Shown: positions 11,670-19,427 of the stretch, in pieces
How the letters are laid out: each line of letters starts with the position of its first letter
How positions within the stretch are numbered: the first letter of the stretch is position 1
Assembly (NCBI RefSeq): GCF_014203235.1
Contig: NZ_JACHIN010000001.1
Span: 682,001 to 746,000 of the forward strand
Reading direction: 5' to 3'
From: Nonomuraea endophytica
GTDB lineage: Bacteria > Actinomycetota > Actinomycetes > Streptosporangiales > Streptosporangiaceae
DNA length: 64,000 nt
Notes under the pieces: generated by a model
Database searches by the model: none
What the model was told of the DNA's origin: nothing
What the model saw: the letters and a program-made list of their open reading frames with translations, nothing else
Position numbers and translations under genes: made by a program

Positions 11670-12424
11670 CACGCCATCATCCCCAGTACGGCCAGCGCCC
11701 CGCCGGGCAGCGCCAGCGCGATCACCCATTGCCGCACGCTCGCCGAGAACTCCTGCACGACCGGCATCCGGCCGTCGTAGCCCCGGCTCAGCATCGCCAG
11801 ATGCACTCTCTCACCCCGTTCGTAGGAGCGGATGAACAGGGCCCCGGCCGAACGCGCGATCACCGGGATGTGCCGCATGTTGCGCGCCTCGAACCCGCGC
11901 GACTCCCTGGCGACCTTCATCCTGCGCATCTCGTCCACGATCACGTCCATGTAGCGCAGCATGAACATGGCGATCTGCACCAGCAGCGACGGCACCCGCA
12001 GCCGCTGCGCGCCCATGAGGACCGCCCGCGGCTCGGTCGTGGCGGCCAGCAGGATCGAGGCGACCACGCCGAGGGAGGCCTTGGCCAGGATGTTCCAGGC
12101 CGCCCAGAGGCCGGGCACGCTCAGCGAGAGCCCGAGCACGGTGGTCCGCTCCCCCATCCCGATGACCGGGATGAGGAAGGCGAACAGGACGAACGGCAAC
12201 TCGATCACCATCCGCCGGGCGATGAACGTCAGCGGCACCCGCGCCAAAGCCGCCACCGCCCCGAGCAGCAGCGCGTAGCATCCGAACGCCCAGAACGCCT
12301 CGCGGGGCGTGGCCACCACCACGATGGCGAAGGCCAGCACCGCGAGCAGCTTGCACTGCGGCGGCAGCCGGTGCACGAGCGAGGCCCCCGGCCGGTAGAG
12401 CTGGTGGTGATGGCCCGCGCCCAT
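11666..12424 (-). CDS. cbiQ: ECF transporter transmembrane component CbiQ
   Basis: A 252-residue T-component with about five membrane helices. The two Ala-Arg-Gly-type coupling motifs appear as VARESRGFEA and AMLSRGYDGRM; these short helices contact the ATPase. It couples the CbiM substrate-binding subunit to CbiO. It starts 3 bp after the cbiM stop and overlaps cbiO by 4 bp, giving a tight M-Q-O operon. Confidence 0.92.
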   Translation of the reverse strand: MGAGHHHQLYRPGASLVHRLPPQCKLLAVLAFAIVVVATPREAFWAFGCYALLLGAVAALARVPLTFIARRMVIELPFVLFAFLIPVIGMGERTTVLGLSLSVPGLWAAWNILAKASLGVVASILLAATTEPRAVLMGAQRLRVPSLLVQIAMFMLRYMDVIVDEMRRMKVARESRGFEARNMRHIPVIARSAGALFIRSYERGERVHLAMLSRGYDGRMPVVQEFSASVRQWVIALALPGGALAVLGMMAW

Positions 12425-12427
12425 GGC

Positions 12428-13438
12428 CTACGCCTCGGCCCTGACCTTACGGCCGCGCACCGCGTACGCGATGCCGGCCGCCACCAGCAGCGTCAGGCCG
12501 ACGCCGATGATGCCCGCGACACCCACCGGGATGCCGCCCACGTCGCCGTAGTCGGCCAGCGCCCACGTGCCGAACAGATGGTCGGTGGTCTGGTCGATGA
12601 ACCCCTTGTCCTCGGCCACCCGCTCCAGCCCGTCGGGCGAGGAGGAGGCGAAGAAGGAGACGACGCCCGCCAGGATCAGCGTCACGCCGAGCCCGCCCAG
12701 CACGAACGGTCGCACCCCGGCCTTTTCGGTGGTGTCCGGCCTTCCGGGGGCCTCCGTGATCGAGCCGTCGGCGCCGCGGAGCACGAGCGGCTTGGCCAGG
12801 CCGGCGGCGCCGTACACGAGATCGGGGCGGACCGCCAGGACGGCGCCGACGGTCACCGCGGTGATCAGCCCCTCGCCGATGCCGATCAGGACGTGCACGC
12901 CGCCCATCGCGGCGGCCACCGCGCCGACCTCGATCGGCGCGGTGCCGCCGATCGCGAACAGGGCGGTGAACGCCAGCGCCGAGGCCGGCACCGAGATGAG
13001 CGCGGCCAGGAAGGCGGCGACCGTGATCGCGCCCTTGCCCGCGGCGAAGCGGGTGATCAGCCGGAAGACGCCCCAGCCGACCAGGACGGTCACGATGCCC
13101 ATGATGGTGATGTTGACGCCCAGTGCGGTCAGTCCGCCGTCGGCGAAGAACAGTCCTTGGACCAGGAGCACCACGGCCACGCACAGGACACCTGTGTACG
13201 GACCGACGAGTATCGCGGCCAGCGCGCCGCCGAGCAGGTGACCGCTGGTGCCGGCGGCCACCGGGAAGTTGAGCATCTGGACGGCGAAGATGAACGCCGC
13301 CACCAGGCCCGCCATGGGCGCCGTCCGGTCGTCGAGCTCGCGCCGGGCGCCGCGCAGGCAGACCGCGACCCCCGCTGCCGCGACGACCCCGGCGGAGATG
13401 GACACCGCCGCGTTGAAGAAGCCATCGGGAACGTGCAC
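12428..13438 (-). CDS. cbiM: Cobalt/nickel ECF substrate-binding protein CbiM fused to a PDGLE (CbiN-like) domain
   Basis: A 336-residue membrane protein. It begins MHVPDGFF, whose first residues and His2 form the metal site in CbiM/NikM, and has the conserved NFPVAAGTSGHLLGG segment with two more ligands. After about residue 235 comes a second part with one hydrophobic helix, then SSPDGLERVAEDKGF and a final helix: a PDGLE domain, which replaces separate CbiN/NikN in many systems. AGGAG precedes the GTG start. Co2+ and Ni2+ cannot be separated by sequence inspection alone. No cobalamin riboswitch is seen upstream, but an inverted-repeat cluster is. Confidence 0.92.
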   Translation of the reverse strand: MHVPDGFFNAAVSISAGVVAAAGVAVCLRGARRELDDRTAPMAGLVAAFIFAVQMLNFPVAAGTSGHLLGGALAAILVGPYTGVLCVAVVLLVQGLFFADGGLTALGVNITIMGIVTVLVGWGVFRLITRFAAGKGAITVAAFLAALISVPASALAFTALFAIGGTAPIEVGAVAAAMGGVHVLIGIGEGLITAVTVGAVLAVRPDLVYGAAGLAKPLVLRGADGSITEAPGRPDTTEKAGVRPFVLGGLGVTLILAGVVSFFASSSPDGLERVAEDKGFIDQTTDHLFGTWALADYGDVGGIPVGVAGIIGVGLTLLVAAGIAYAVRGRKVRAEA

Positions 13439-13453
13439 GACTCCTGCCTCTCA

Positions 13454-13492
13454 GTAAGGGGGGATAACGTCCTTACGATAAGGCATCGCCTT
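13454..13492 (-). promoter_or_regulatory. Inverted-repeat cluster upstream of cbiM (operator candidate)
   Basis: Three interlocking inverted repeats lie 16-54 bp before the cbiM start: GTAAGG at 13454 pairing with CCTTAC at 13471, CCTTA-CGA-TAAGG at 13471-13483 and AAGGC-ATC-GCCTT at 13480-13492. The layout suggests a metal-responsive repressor site such as that of a Nur- or NikR-type regulator, but it does not match a consensus I can recall with certainty. Confidence 0.45.
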
Positions 13493-13513
13493 GCACCTGC
13501 ACATAGATGGCAT

Positions 13514-15334
13514 TTAGCGAAGAATTCTCCGGAGAATCGCTCTCGGCGTCAGCTTCCGCACGACCGTGCTCAGCCGTCCACGCCCCGAAGTCGCATACGG
13601 CCGCACACTCCGCAGCACCGCGCCCCGCCACCAGCGCCGCGCCGCCGGCACCCCCACCGCGCCGGTCTCGATCCGGAAGCGCGCGGGCGGCCCGCCGAGC
13701 TCCAGCTCCAGATAGGCGTCCCAGGTGCCGGGCGCGAACCGGCCCACCGCGGGCCGCGCCGCGAAGGCCCCGCCGGGCAGCGCGGTCACGCGCTCGGTCC
13801 GCTCGCTGCCCGTGCGCCGCTCCTTCCACACCAGCCCGCGTACGGCTCCCGCCTCCACCGCCGACCCGCCGACCGTGATCTCGCCGTCGAGCAGCAGCCG
13901 ATGCCCCAGCCCCCAGCGCGTCCTGGTGATGCGCACGCTGCCGGGCACCGCCAGCACGTGCCCGCCGACGTCCAGGCTGAGGTTCCCGTTGTCCCTCGTG
14001 AAGTACGGCAGCGCCACCACGTTGCCGATCAGCCGGGGCGACGGCCTGGCCAGCCCGCCCTCGCGGTTGGCGCCCAGCCTGCCCAGCCGGGTCACGCCCT
14101 CCAGCTCGACCGCGACATACGCGTCCCACACACCCGAGGCGAGCTGGGCCGGGTCGATGCGCACGGTGAACTCGCCGCCCTCGCACTCGGCCGGCACCAC
14201 CAGCTCACCGGCCGGGTCGTGCCTGGCCCGCAGGATGACCGAGACGCCGTCGTTGTCGCGCATGCCTTCGAGCCGGGCCGTACCGGTCACCAGCAGCCGC
14301 TCGGCCTCCCAGCGCAGCCCGGTCAGCCGCCGCAGCACGGTCGCGCTCTCGATGTCGGCCAGGCGCAGCAGCCGCTCGATGTCGCCCAGTGCCGCCAGGC
14401 GCTGGCGGTCGGTGCTGTTGAGCCGCTCGGCCACGCCCGGCGTCAGGTACTCGTCGCAGAGCGCCGCCACCTCGGCCGCGATGTCCTTGCGCCGGACGTC
14501 GTCGGCCTCCAGGAACGGCGCGCCGAGCTGGGCGAAGGCGTCGAGCCTGAAGTGCCGCCTGAGCAGATGGTCGCGCAGCGGGCCCGGCTCGATGTGCCTG
14601 GTCATGAGCTCGATCGGGGCCCGGATCATGGTCAGCCAGGAGATCGGGTCGCGGCTGCCGGGCTGCTGCATGATGCTGCTGCCGTCGGGGCGGGCGGTGA
14701 GGTGGTAGCAGTCGTAGTCGGCGACCACGGAGATCGTCTCGGCGTGGCAGTAGGCATGCACGGAGAACTGGATGTCCTCGCCGATGAGCTGGTCCTCGGC
14801 GAAGCGGATCGTGTGGCGCTCCAGCATCTCCCTGCGGAACAGCTTGAAGCAGCTCAGGCTGTTGTAAACGGCGCTCTCGCCCAGCTCCACCCGGTCGGCG
14901 CTGCGCTGGAACATCGACACCGGCGCGCGCCTGCCATGGCCGACGATGCGGCCGAGGACGATGTCGGAGCCGTTGCGGTCCGCCATCGCGACCATGCGCT
15001 CCAGCGCCTCGGCACCGAGGTAGTCGTCTGCGTCGCAGAAGAACACATAGCGGCCTGTGGCGTGCTCCAGGCCGACGTTGCGCGGCTTTCCCGCGCCGCC
15101 CGAGCAGGGCTGGTGGACGACCTTGACGATGCTGCGGTGGTAGGTCGCGTAGAGGTCGAGCAGCTCGGCGCTGCCGTCGTCGGAGCCGTCGTCGATGACG
15201 ACGATCTCCTTCTTCACGCGCTGGATGAGCGCGGAGGTCAGACATCGGTCGAGGTAGGTCCTGCAGTTGTGGGCCGGGATGATGACGCTGACGTCCGCCG
15301 CATCCTCGTCGCACCCCGTCGTCGTATCAGCCAC
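13514..15334 (-). CDS. GT2 glycosyltransferase, TarS/TagF-like
   Basis: A 606-residue protein. Residues 14-240 are a GT-A fold family 2 transferase: VSVIIPAHNCRTYL, EIVVIDDGSDDGSAEL, GGAGKPRNVGLEHATG, and the metal-binding FFCDADDYL, with a later ED acidic pair in LIGEDIQFSVHAYCH. Residues about 250-340 form a helical linker, and two beta-rich segments (about 345-580, each with WDAYxxxELxG repeats) follow, as in wall teichoic acid glycosyltransferases such as TarS. It likely decorates a cell-surface glycopolymer on the cytoplasmic side. The start is a GTG with a weak ribosome site. It is followed by the cbiM operon after 75 bp. Confidence 0.85.
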   Translation of the reverse strand: MADTTTGCDEDAADVSVIIPAHNCRTYLDRCLTSALIQRVKKEIVVIDDGSDDGSAELLDLYATYHRSIVKVVHQPCSGGAGKPRNVGLEHATGRYVFFCDADDYLGAEALERMVAMADRNGSDIVLGRIVGHGRRAPVSMFQRSADRVELGESAVYNSLSCFKLFRREMLERHTIRFAEDQLIGEDIQFSVHAYCHAETISVVADYDCYHLTARPDGSSIMQQPGSRDPISWLTMIRAPIELMTRHIEPGPLRDHLLRRHFRLDAFAQLGAPFLEADDVRRKDIAAEVAALCDEYLTPGVAERLNSTDRQRLAALGDIERLLRLADIESATVLRRLTGLRWEAERLLVTGTARLEGMRDNDGVSVILRARHDPAGELVVPAECEGGEFTVRIDPAQLASGVWDAYVAVELEGVTRLGRLGANREGGLARPSPRLIGNVVALPYFTRDNGNLSLDVGGHVLAVPGSVRITRTRWGLGHRLLLDGEITVGGSAVEAGAVRGLVWKERRTGSERTERVTALPGGAFAARPAVGRFAPGTWDAYLELELGGPPARFRIETGAVGVPAARRWWRGAVLRSVRPYATSGRGRLSTVVRKLTPRAILRRILR

Positions 15335-15646
15335 AGCCGCGCCCCTCAGCCGTCACAATCTGCTTGTACTCCGTTTCAGTATGTGACGAGGAACGGCTCT
15401 CGCGTGGGCGATCGGGCCTCTTGGTGTGCCGTTTTCCTCCGCCGCACCTGTCGAAATTTCCGGCTAAATCGCCTTATCAGCGGCTATGTGGAGCATCGAA
15501 TTCCGTTCAGGGGAAGCACTTCTTCCACCCGGGGGATAAGAACAACCCCGAAGGGAACAGTGCCCTACCCCCTGGCCACGGCCGTGATCCGCGCTCAAGG
15601 CTCGCGCGTCTACACTCAGGCAACCTTGACCGGGAGGTGGCAGGTT
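15335..15646. other. Intergenic region between divergent genes
   Basis: 312 bp between the glycosyltransferase and the 112-residue gene. It is less GC-rich than its surroundings around 15450-15550. A TACACT -10-like hexamer lies at 15611-15616, upstream of the 15647 gene, with no convincing -35. I see no RNA gene or conserved small ORF. Confidence 0.5.
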
Positions 15647-15985
15647 ATGGGAAACAGTCTCTACAAGCAGCTCGTGGCCCAGGCCAAGGTGCTTTACGCG
15701 GCCGAGGACATCCTCGCTTCAGCGCGGCTGAAGGAGCTCTACGAATGTTCGGAACTGCTCCGCCGTACCAGGACCAGGGCTGAGGACATCGTGCTGGAGG
15801 CGCGCATGATGCTCGCGGAGGCCGAGCGCCACGGCGACCCCGAGCGGATCGTCGCGCTCAGCGCCCAGGTCGACCAGGCACGCGCCGCCTACGACAAGGT
15901 GCTCGACGCCTACGTCACCCTTTGCTGCCGCATCCACGAGGAGCAGAAAGCCCTCCTCGACGATGGCTTGTCAGGAGTAGCCTGA
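15647..15985 (+). CDS. Conserved actinobacterial protein of unknown function
   Basis: 112 residues, nearly all predicted alpha-helical: LYKQLVAQAKVLYAAEDILASARL, then ELLRRTRTRAEDIVLEAR, then a long helix AQVDQARAAYDKVLDAYVTLCCRIHEEQKALL that could form a coiled coil. No signal peptide or membrane helix is present, and I do not recognise the family. GGGAGG lies upstream of the ATG. It is the first gene of a probable three-gene operon with the zinc-finger protein 17 bp downstream and a 35-codon ORF. The shared transcript and coupling hairpin suggest that the two larger products are made together. Confidence 0.65.
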   Translation: MGNSLYKQLVAQAKVLYAAEDILASARLKELYECSELLRRTRTRAEDIVLEARMMLAEAERHGDPERIVALSAQVDQARAAYDKVLDAYVTLCCRIHEEQKALLDDGLSGVA

Positions 15986-16000
15986 CGGGTTAACGTCAGG
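15981..16000 (+). promoter_or_regulatory. Coupling hairpin over stop codon and ribosome site
   Basis: CCTGACG (15981-15987) pairs perfectly with CGTCAGG (15994-16000) around GGTTAA. The left arm contains the TGA stop of the upstream gene and the right arm contains the only ribosome-site-like CAGG before the ATG at 16003. A terminating ribosome would open the stem, so translation of the zinc-finger gene should depend on the first gene. Confidence 0.5.
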
Positions 16001-16002
16001 CC

Positions 16003-16371
16003 ATGCCTGACTGGAAAGACAAGCTGCACTGCTCCTTCTGTCACAAGAAGAGCACCGAGGTGGCCAAGCTCATCGCCGGCCCCGGAGTCCACATCTGCGA
16101 CTCGTGCGTGGCCCTGTGCGACCAGATCCTCGAAGAGGAGAAACTGGCCGAGAGCACCGAGCCGCGGCTGCCCATGTGGGAGACGATGAGCGACGACCAG
16201 ATCCTCGACCACCTGCCGAAGATCGCCGCCGTCCAGGCCCAGATCAACGACAACATGCGGGACTGGGTATCGCATCTGCGAGGCCGAAACGTCAGCTGGG
16301 AACGCATCGGCGCCTCGCTCAGCATGACCAAGCAGTCCGCCTGGGAAAGATTCAAAGAGCCTTCCGGGTAA
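16003..16371 (+). CDS. ClpX-type C4 zinc-finger protein
   Basis: 122 residues. The N-terminus is a ClpX-like zinc-binding domain with four cysteines, CSFCHKK and [17 protein letters not shown], which in ClpX binds adaptors and substrates. There is no AAA+ ATPase; instead residues 58-122 form a helical region ending in [15 protein letters not shown], which resembles a helix-turn-helix ([20 protein letters not shown]). A stand-alone ClpX zinc finger joined to a putative DNA-binding tail suggests an adaptor or regulator; this is inference. Start and coupling are set by the hairpin just upstream. Confidence 0.8.
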   Translation: MPDWKDKLHCSFCHKKSTEVAKLIAGPGVHICDSCVALCDQILEEEKLAESTEPRLPMWETMSDDQILDHLPKIAAVQAQINDNMRDWVSHLRGRNVSWERIGASLSMTKQSAWERFKEPSG

Positions 16372-16415
16372 ACCTCTGTGACTGCTGAGGCGTCTCCCAG
16401 CAAAGGGAGGCCCGC

Positions 16416-16523
16416 ATGCGCCTGCTTGACGGCCTCGCGGCACCGGAGCTCAGCGACCTGCAGCTGGAGTTGACGCTGATCGCGGTGCTGCACGAAGAGG
16501 CAGAACGACTCGCCGCCGAGTGA
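16416..16523 (+). CDS. Small 35-residue protein
   Basis: ATG at 16416, 35 codons, TGA at 16521. A strong ribosome site AAGGGAGG lies 5 nt before the start. The peptide is leucine- and glutamate-rich (LSDLQLELTLIAVLHEE) and looks like a single amphipathic helix. Codon third positions are mostly G or C. It follows the zinc-finger gene by 44 bp and is followed after 5 nt by a strong hairpin, so it fits as the last gene of that operon. I recognise no family. Confidence 0.55.
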   Translation: MRLLDGLAAPELSDLQLELTLIAVLHEEAERLAAE

Positions 16524-16528
16524 ACGGG

Positions 16529-16561
16529 CTCCAGCTCCCCGGCCGCCCCGGGGAGCTGGAG
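16529..16561 (+). terminator. Strong hairpin terminator
   Basis: A perfect 14-bp stem, 16529-16542 with 16548-16561, and a 5-nt loop. It starts 5 nt after the stop of the 35-codon ORF. Confidence 0.75.
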
Positions 16562-16714
16562 CAGGGGACCAGCTCCTCAGTCGTCCCTGGGGGCTGGAGC
16601 ACGTGGTCAGCTCTAACCGACTCAGGGAACTGGAGCAGGGGCCAGCCCCCTAACCGACCCAGGGAACTGGAGCAGGGGCCAGCCCCCTAACCGACCCAGG
16701 GAACTGGAGCAAGC
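16551..16714. repeat. Degenerate tandem repeat, about 37-bp unit
   Basis: CTGGAGCA recurs at 16556, 16594, 16630, 16667 and 16704, spaced 38, 36, 37 and 37 bp. The third and fourth units are identical; the outer ones have diverged. Each unit can fold as CTGG...CCAG. The array lies between convergent genes (35-codon ORF and CHRD gene), so it may act in bidirectional termination. Confidence 0.8.
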
Positions 16715-16716
16715 GG

Positions 16717-17358
16717 TCAGCGGAGCTGGCCGCGTACCGCGCCCATCGGGAACCTCTTGTTGTGGACGTTCACGTAGTAGCGGTGCGGCCACCTCGTGAT
16801 GGCGCGCAGCTCGCTCCAGGTGAGCGTGGTGGCGGCGTTGGCGGCGTTCTGCCGCTTGACCGCCCTGACGCAGCCCTTCGTCGACCCGTCGGACGGCGTC
16901 CTGAGCGTGACGGTGATGTCACCGGCCACGCCCCTGGCGCCGCGGTGGATGTGGGCGGCGGTGGCCGGGTGGATCTTCCTCACGGTCAGGACGTAGCACA
17001 GGCGCTTCCCGTGAACCCGCCAGAAGAAGGCGCCCGACCCATTCCGGTCACCAGGACCCGGGACTTCCTGCTTGCCGCTAAGCCTGACCCTCCTCGCCCG
17101 ATAATCAGCCGCCGATGTGGTGGAGGCGGATGTGGTGGCGGCGGACGCCGCTGTAGTGGCGACCGTCGAGGCGGCCGCTGCCGTTGGGCCGGCGACCGTT
17201 GGGGCGGCCGCTTCCGTTGTAGTGGCAACCGTTGTGGTGGAGACAGCTGCCGTTGGGGTGAAGACGGCTGCCGGTGGGGCGGTGGCGGCCGCCGGGATGG
17301 AGCCGCCCAGTAGGGCGGCAGCCGCCGTGAGGCCGACGACTGCCAGGTGCTTGCGCAT
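16717..17358 (-). CDS. Secreted CHRD-domain protein
   Basis: 213 residues. A signal peptide (about residues 1-26, ending in AAATA) is followed by a low-complexity Ala/Thr/Val linker (27-85), then one CHRD domain (88-213). The domain shows LSGKQEVPGPGD, a HIHRGARGVAGDITVTL strand-loop and YYVNVHNKRFPMGAVRGQL at the end, all typical. CHRD domains occur in chordin and in many bacterial exported proteins of unknown biochemical role. Two cysteines in the domain may pair. GGGAGGAA precedes the ATG. A C-rich tract lies upstream. Confidence 0.85.
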   Translation of the reverse strand: MRKHLAVVGLTAAAALLGGSIPAAATAPPAAVFTPTAAVSTTTVATTTEAAAPTVAGPTAAAASTVATTAASAATTSASTTSAADYRARRVRLSGKQEVPGPGDRNGSGAFFWRVHGKRLCYVLTVRKIHPATAAHIHRGARGVAGDITVTLRTPSDGSTKGCVRAVKRQNAANAATTLTWSELRAITRWPHRYYVNVHNKRFPMGAVRGQLR

Positions 17359-17875
17359 GGGAACGTTCCTCCCATCCGACTACGGGACACTCCCAGCACG
17401 GATCGCCCGGCCGCCGGGTTCGCCCAGCAACAAGGAAGCACCCAAACGGTAAGCCACCTTTCCCCACCCAGCCACACCCCCACCCAACGGCCCTACCAAC
17501 CACCCATCAGACCGCCTCCACCCACCCGCCTCACCACCCACCCGCCTTACCAACCACCCCCGCCAGACACCCTCACCGACCACCCCGCCAAACGCCTCAC
17601 GCCCGACCGCTCACCCCACCGGACCACCACCCCACCGCACGCCCGACCGGACACCCACCCAGGCCACCCCTGCCGAACATCGCACCCGCCACCCCACCGG
17701 GCCACCGCCCCACCGAACACCTCACTGGGCCACCGTGCCGATCACCCGCCGCCACCCCACTGCGCGCCTGACCCGCCACCTCGCCGGACGCCCGCCAAAG
17801 CCCCCCGAACACCCCCACGGGGCACCCCAGCGACCACCTCACCGGACGCCAAAGGAACTAGCCGTGGCGAACCCG
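17359..17875. other. C-rich, strand-asymmetric intergenic tract
   Basis: 517 bp without a supportable gene. From about 17445 to 17860 the plus strand is built of CCACC, CACCC and CCGCC runs with few G residues, so the minus strand, which is the sense strand of the CHRD gene downstream, is G-rich. The only long open frame is proline-rich and reads as a by-product of composition. Similar tracts occur at about 22300-22420 and 39075-39260. Confidence 0.7.
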
Positions 17876-18238
17876 TCAGTCGCCGCCTGCGGCCGCGGCG
17901 ATCACGTCGTTGAGGACCTCCCGGGAGCGGACCAGGTCGGCGATCATCCCGTCGATCCGGTCACGTTCCAGCGTGAGCTCGTCCACCAGCGCAGGAGTGG
18001 CGATGGCGGCAGGGCCCCCGTCGGAGTCGCGCATACAGGGCAGCACCCGAGCGATCTTCCGACTGTGCAGCCCCGCGGCGAACAGCTCCTGAATCCGGAT
18101 GACCCGGTCGACAGCGCTCTCGGGGAAGTCGCGGTGCCCGCCGGGCGTACGGCCGGCCACCAGCAGGCCCTGCTGCTCGTAGTAACGCAGCGACCGCTCG
18201 CTCACACCGGCCCGCCTGGCCAGCTCGCCGATCTTCAT
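17876..18238 (-). CDS. MerR-family transcriptional regulator
   Basis: 120 residues. The N-terminal winged helix is IGELARRAGVSERSLRYYEQQGLL with the wing AGRTPGGHRDFPESAVDRV, followed by a dimerisation helix (LTLERDRIDGMIADLVRSREVL). The effector is unknown; only one Cys is present, so it is not a typical metal or redox sensor. The ATG at 18238 has GGAGG nine nt upstream; the ATG two codons earlier has only three. It is divergent from the amine dehydrogenase-like gene, which it probably controls. Confidence 0.88.
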   Translation of the reverse strand: MKIGELARRAGVSERSLRYYEQQGLLVAGRTPGGHRDFPESAVDRVIRIQELFAAGLHSRKIARVLPCMRDSDGGPAAIATPALVDELTLERDRIDGMIADLVRSREVLNDVIAAAAGGD

Positions 18239-18270
18239 CTCCATCCCCCTCCGACCCCGATGTTAGGCCC

Positions 18271-18299
18271 TGTACACCGAACCAAGCGCTTGCTACGCT
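18271..18299 (+). promoter_or_regulatory. Promoter, probably leaderless, with palindrome between its hexamers
   Basis: TGTACA (18271-18276) and TACGCT (18294-18299) are separated by 17 bp, and the ATG follows the -10 by 6 nt, which implies transcription starting at the start codon. The 10-bp palindrome CAAGCGCTTG (18283-18292) lies in the spacer, where MerR proteins bind. Confidence 0.5.
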
Positions 18300-18305
18300 C
18301 CGCCC

Positions 18306-19367
18306 ATGGTCTCCACGATGGTCTGGGGTACCGGCAATGTCGGCCGCGCGGCCATCCGCGCCGTCGAGGCCAACCCGGATCTGGAACTCGCCGCAGTGAT
18401 CGTCCACAATCCCGACAAGGTCGGCCACGACGCAGGAGAGCTCGCCGGCCTCGGCCGCGACCTCGGCGTCACCGCGAGCACCGACGCCGAAGCGGCGTTG
18501 TCGGCCCGCCCGGACGCCGTCGTGTACGCCGCCTCCGGCGAAATCCGCCCCGACGAGGCGCTCGCCGACATCGTCAAGGCCATCAGGGCCGGCGCCGTCG
18601 TCGTCACCCCCTCCCTCTACGCCCTCTACGACCAGCGCAACGCCCCGCCCGAACTCCGTGAGCCCGTGCTGTCGGCCATCGCCGAGGGCGGCGGCTCGCT
18701 GTTCGTCTCCGGCGTCGACCCCGGCTGGGGCAACGACGTGCTGCCGCTGCTGATCAGCGGGCTCGGCTCCGTCGTGGACGTCATCCGCTGCCAGGAGATC
18801 TTCGACTACTCCACCTACGACCAGGAGGACTCCGTCCGCTACCTGGTCGGCATGGGCCAGCCGATGGACTACGAGCCGCCCATGCTCGCGCCGACAATCC
18901 CGTCCATGGTCTGGGGCGGGCAGATACGGCTCATGGCCCACGCCCTCGGCGTTGAGCTCGACGAGATCCGCGAGACCGTCGACCGGCGGGCGCTCGACGC
19001 GACGGTGAGCACGGTGACGATGGGCAAGTTCGACGCCGGCACCCAGGGCGCGGTCCGCTTCGAGGTCCAGGGCGTCATCGGCGGCGCGCCCCGCATCGTC
19101 ATCGAGCACGTCACCCGCATCCACGCCTCCTGCGCCCCCGACTGGCCGACACCGCCGGACGGCGTCGGCGCGCACCGGGTGGTCATCGAGGGCCGCCCTC
19201 GGATCGAGGTCACGGTCGAGGCCACCGACGAGGACGGGAACCGCTCCGCCGGCGGCAACGCCACCGCCGTCGGCAGGCTGATCGGCGCCATCGACTGGCT
19301 CCTGGCCGCCGAACCCGGCCTGTACGACGCCCTCGACGTGCCCCTGAGGCCCGGAAGGCTGACATGA
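18306..19367 (+). CDS. NAD(P)H-dependent amine dehydrogenase-like oxidoreductase
   Basis: 353 residues with an N-terminal Rossmann fold (MVWGTGNVGRAAIRAV) like dihydrodipicolinate reductases and 2,4-diaminopentanoate dehydrogenase. A conserved SGVDPGWGNDVLPLLISGL follows the nucleotide domain. These proteins reductively aminate or oxidise small amine or keto substrates; the substrate here is unknown. It is divergent from a MerR regulator. Its stop overlaps (ATGA) the start of a 20-codon ORF that precedes the carboxymuconolactone decarboxylase-family gene. Confidence 0.82.
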   Translation: MVSTMVWGTGNVGRAAIRAVEANPDLELAAVIVHNPDKVGHDAGELAGLGRDLGVTASTDAEAALSARPDAVVYAASGEIRPDEALADIVKAIRAGAVVVTPSLYALYDQRNAPPELREPVLSAIAEGGGSLFVSGVDPGWGNDVLPLLISGLGSVVDVIRCQEIFDYSTYDQEDSVRYLVGMGQPMDYEPPMLAPTIPSMVWGGQIRLMAHALGVELDEIRETVDRRALDATVSTVTMGKFDAGTQGAVRFEVQGVIGGAPRIVIEHVTRIHASCAPDWPTPPDGVGAHRVVIEGRPRIEVTVEATDEDGNRSAGGNATAVGRLIGAIDWLLAAEPGLYDALDVPLRPGRLT

Positions 19368-19426
19368 CAACCGACATTCCCGGCGACGCCGCGTCGCCGC
19401 CGCGCTCGCGGGCCCGGGGAGGCTGA
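19364..19426 (+). other. 20-codon ORF made by a small duplication of the next gene's start
   Basis: ATG at 19364 overlaps the preceding stop as ATGA and runs to TGA at 19424. Its first codons and upstream bases (GGCTGACATGA...CGACATTCCCG) repeat those of the real gene at 19428 (GGCTGACATGA...CGACATTCCCG), 64 bp apart. It may be a leftover of a tandem duplication that now couples translation of the two genes. Confidence 0.45.
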
Positions 19427-19427
19427 C

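Noticed and set aside
13439..13513. Cobalamin riboswitch before cbiM
   Set aside because: Only 75 bp are available and no B12-box-like sequence is seen; the palindromes fit a protein site better.
11729..15985. A 1418-codon open frame on the plus strand
   Set aside because: It runs antisense through cbiQ, cbiM and the glycosyltransferase and is rich in His, Arg, Gly and Gln; it is a composition by-product. Only its last 112 codons are a real gene.
16551..16714. CRISPR array
   Set aside because: The 37-bp units are contiguous with no unique spacers, and no cas genes are near.
17347..17913. Proline/histidine-rich 188-codon frame
   Set aside because: It follows from the C-rich tract, has no ribosome site and no domain.
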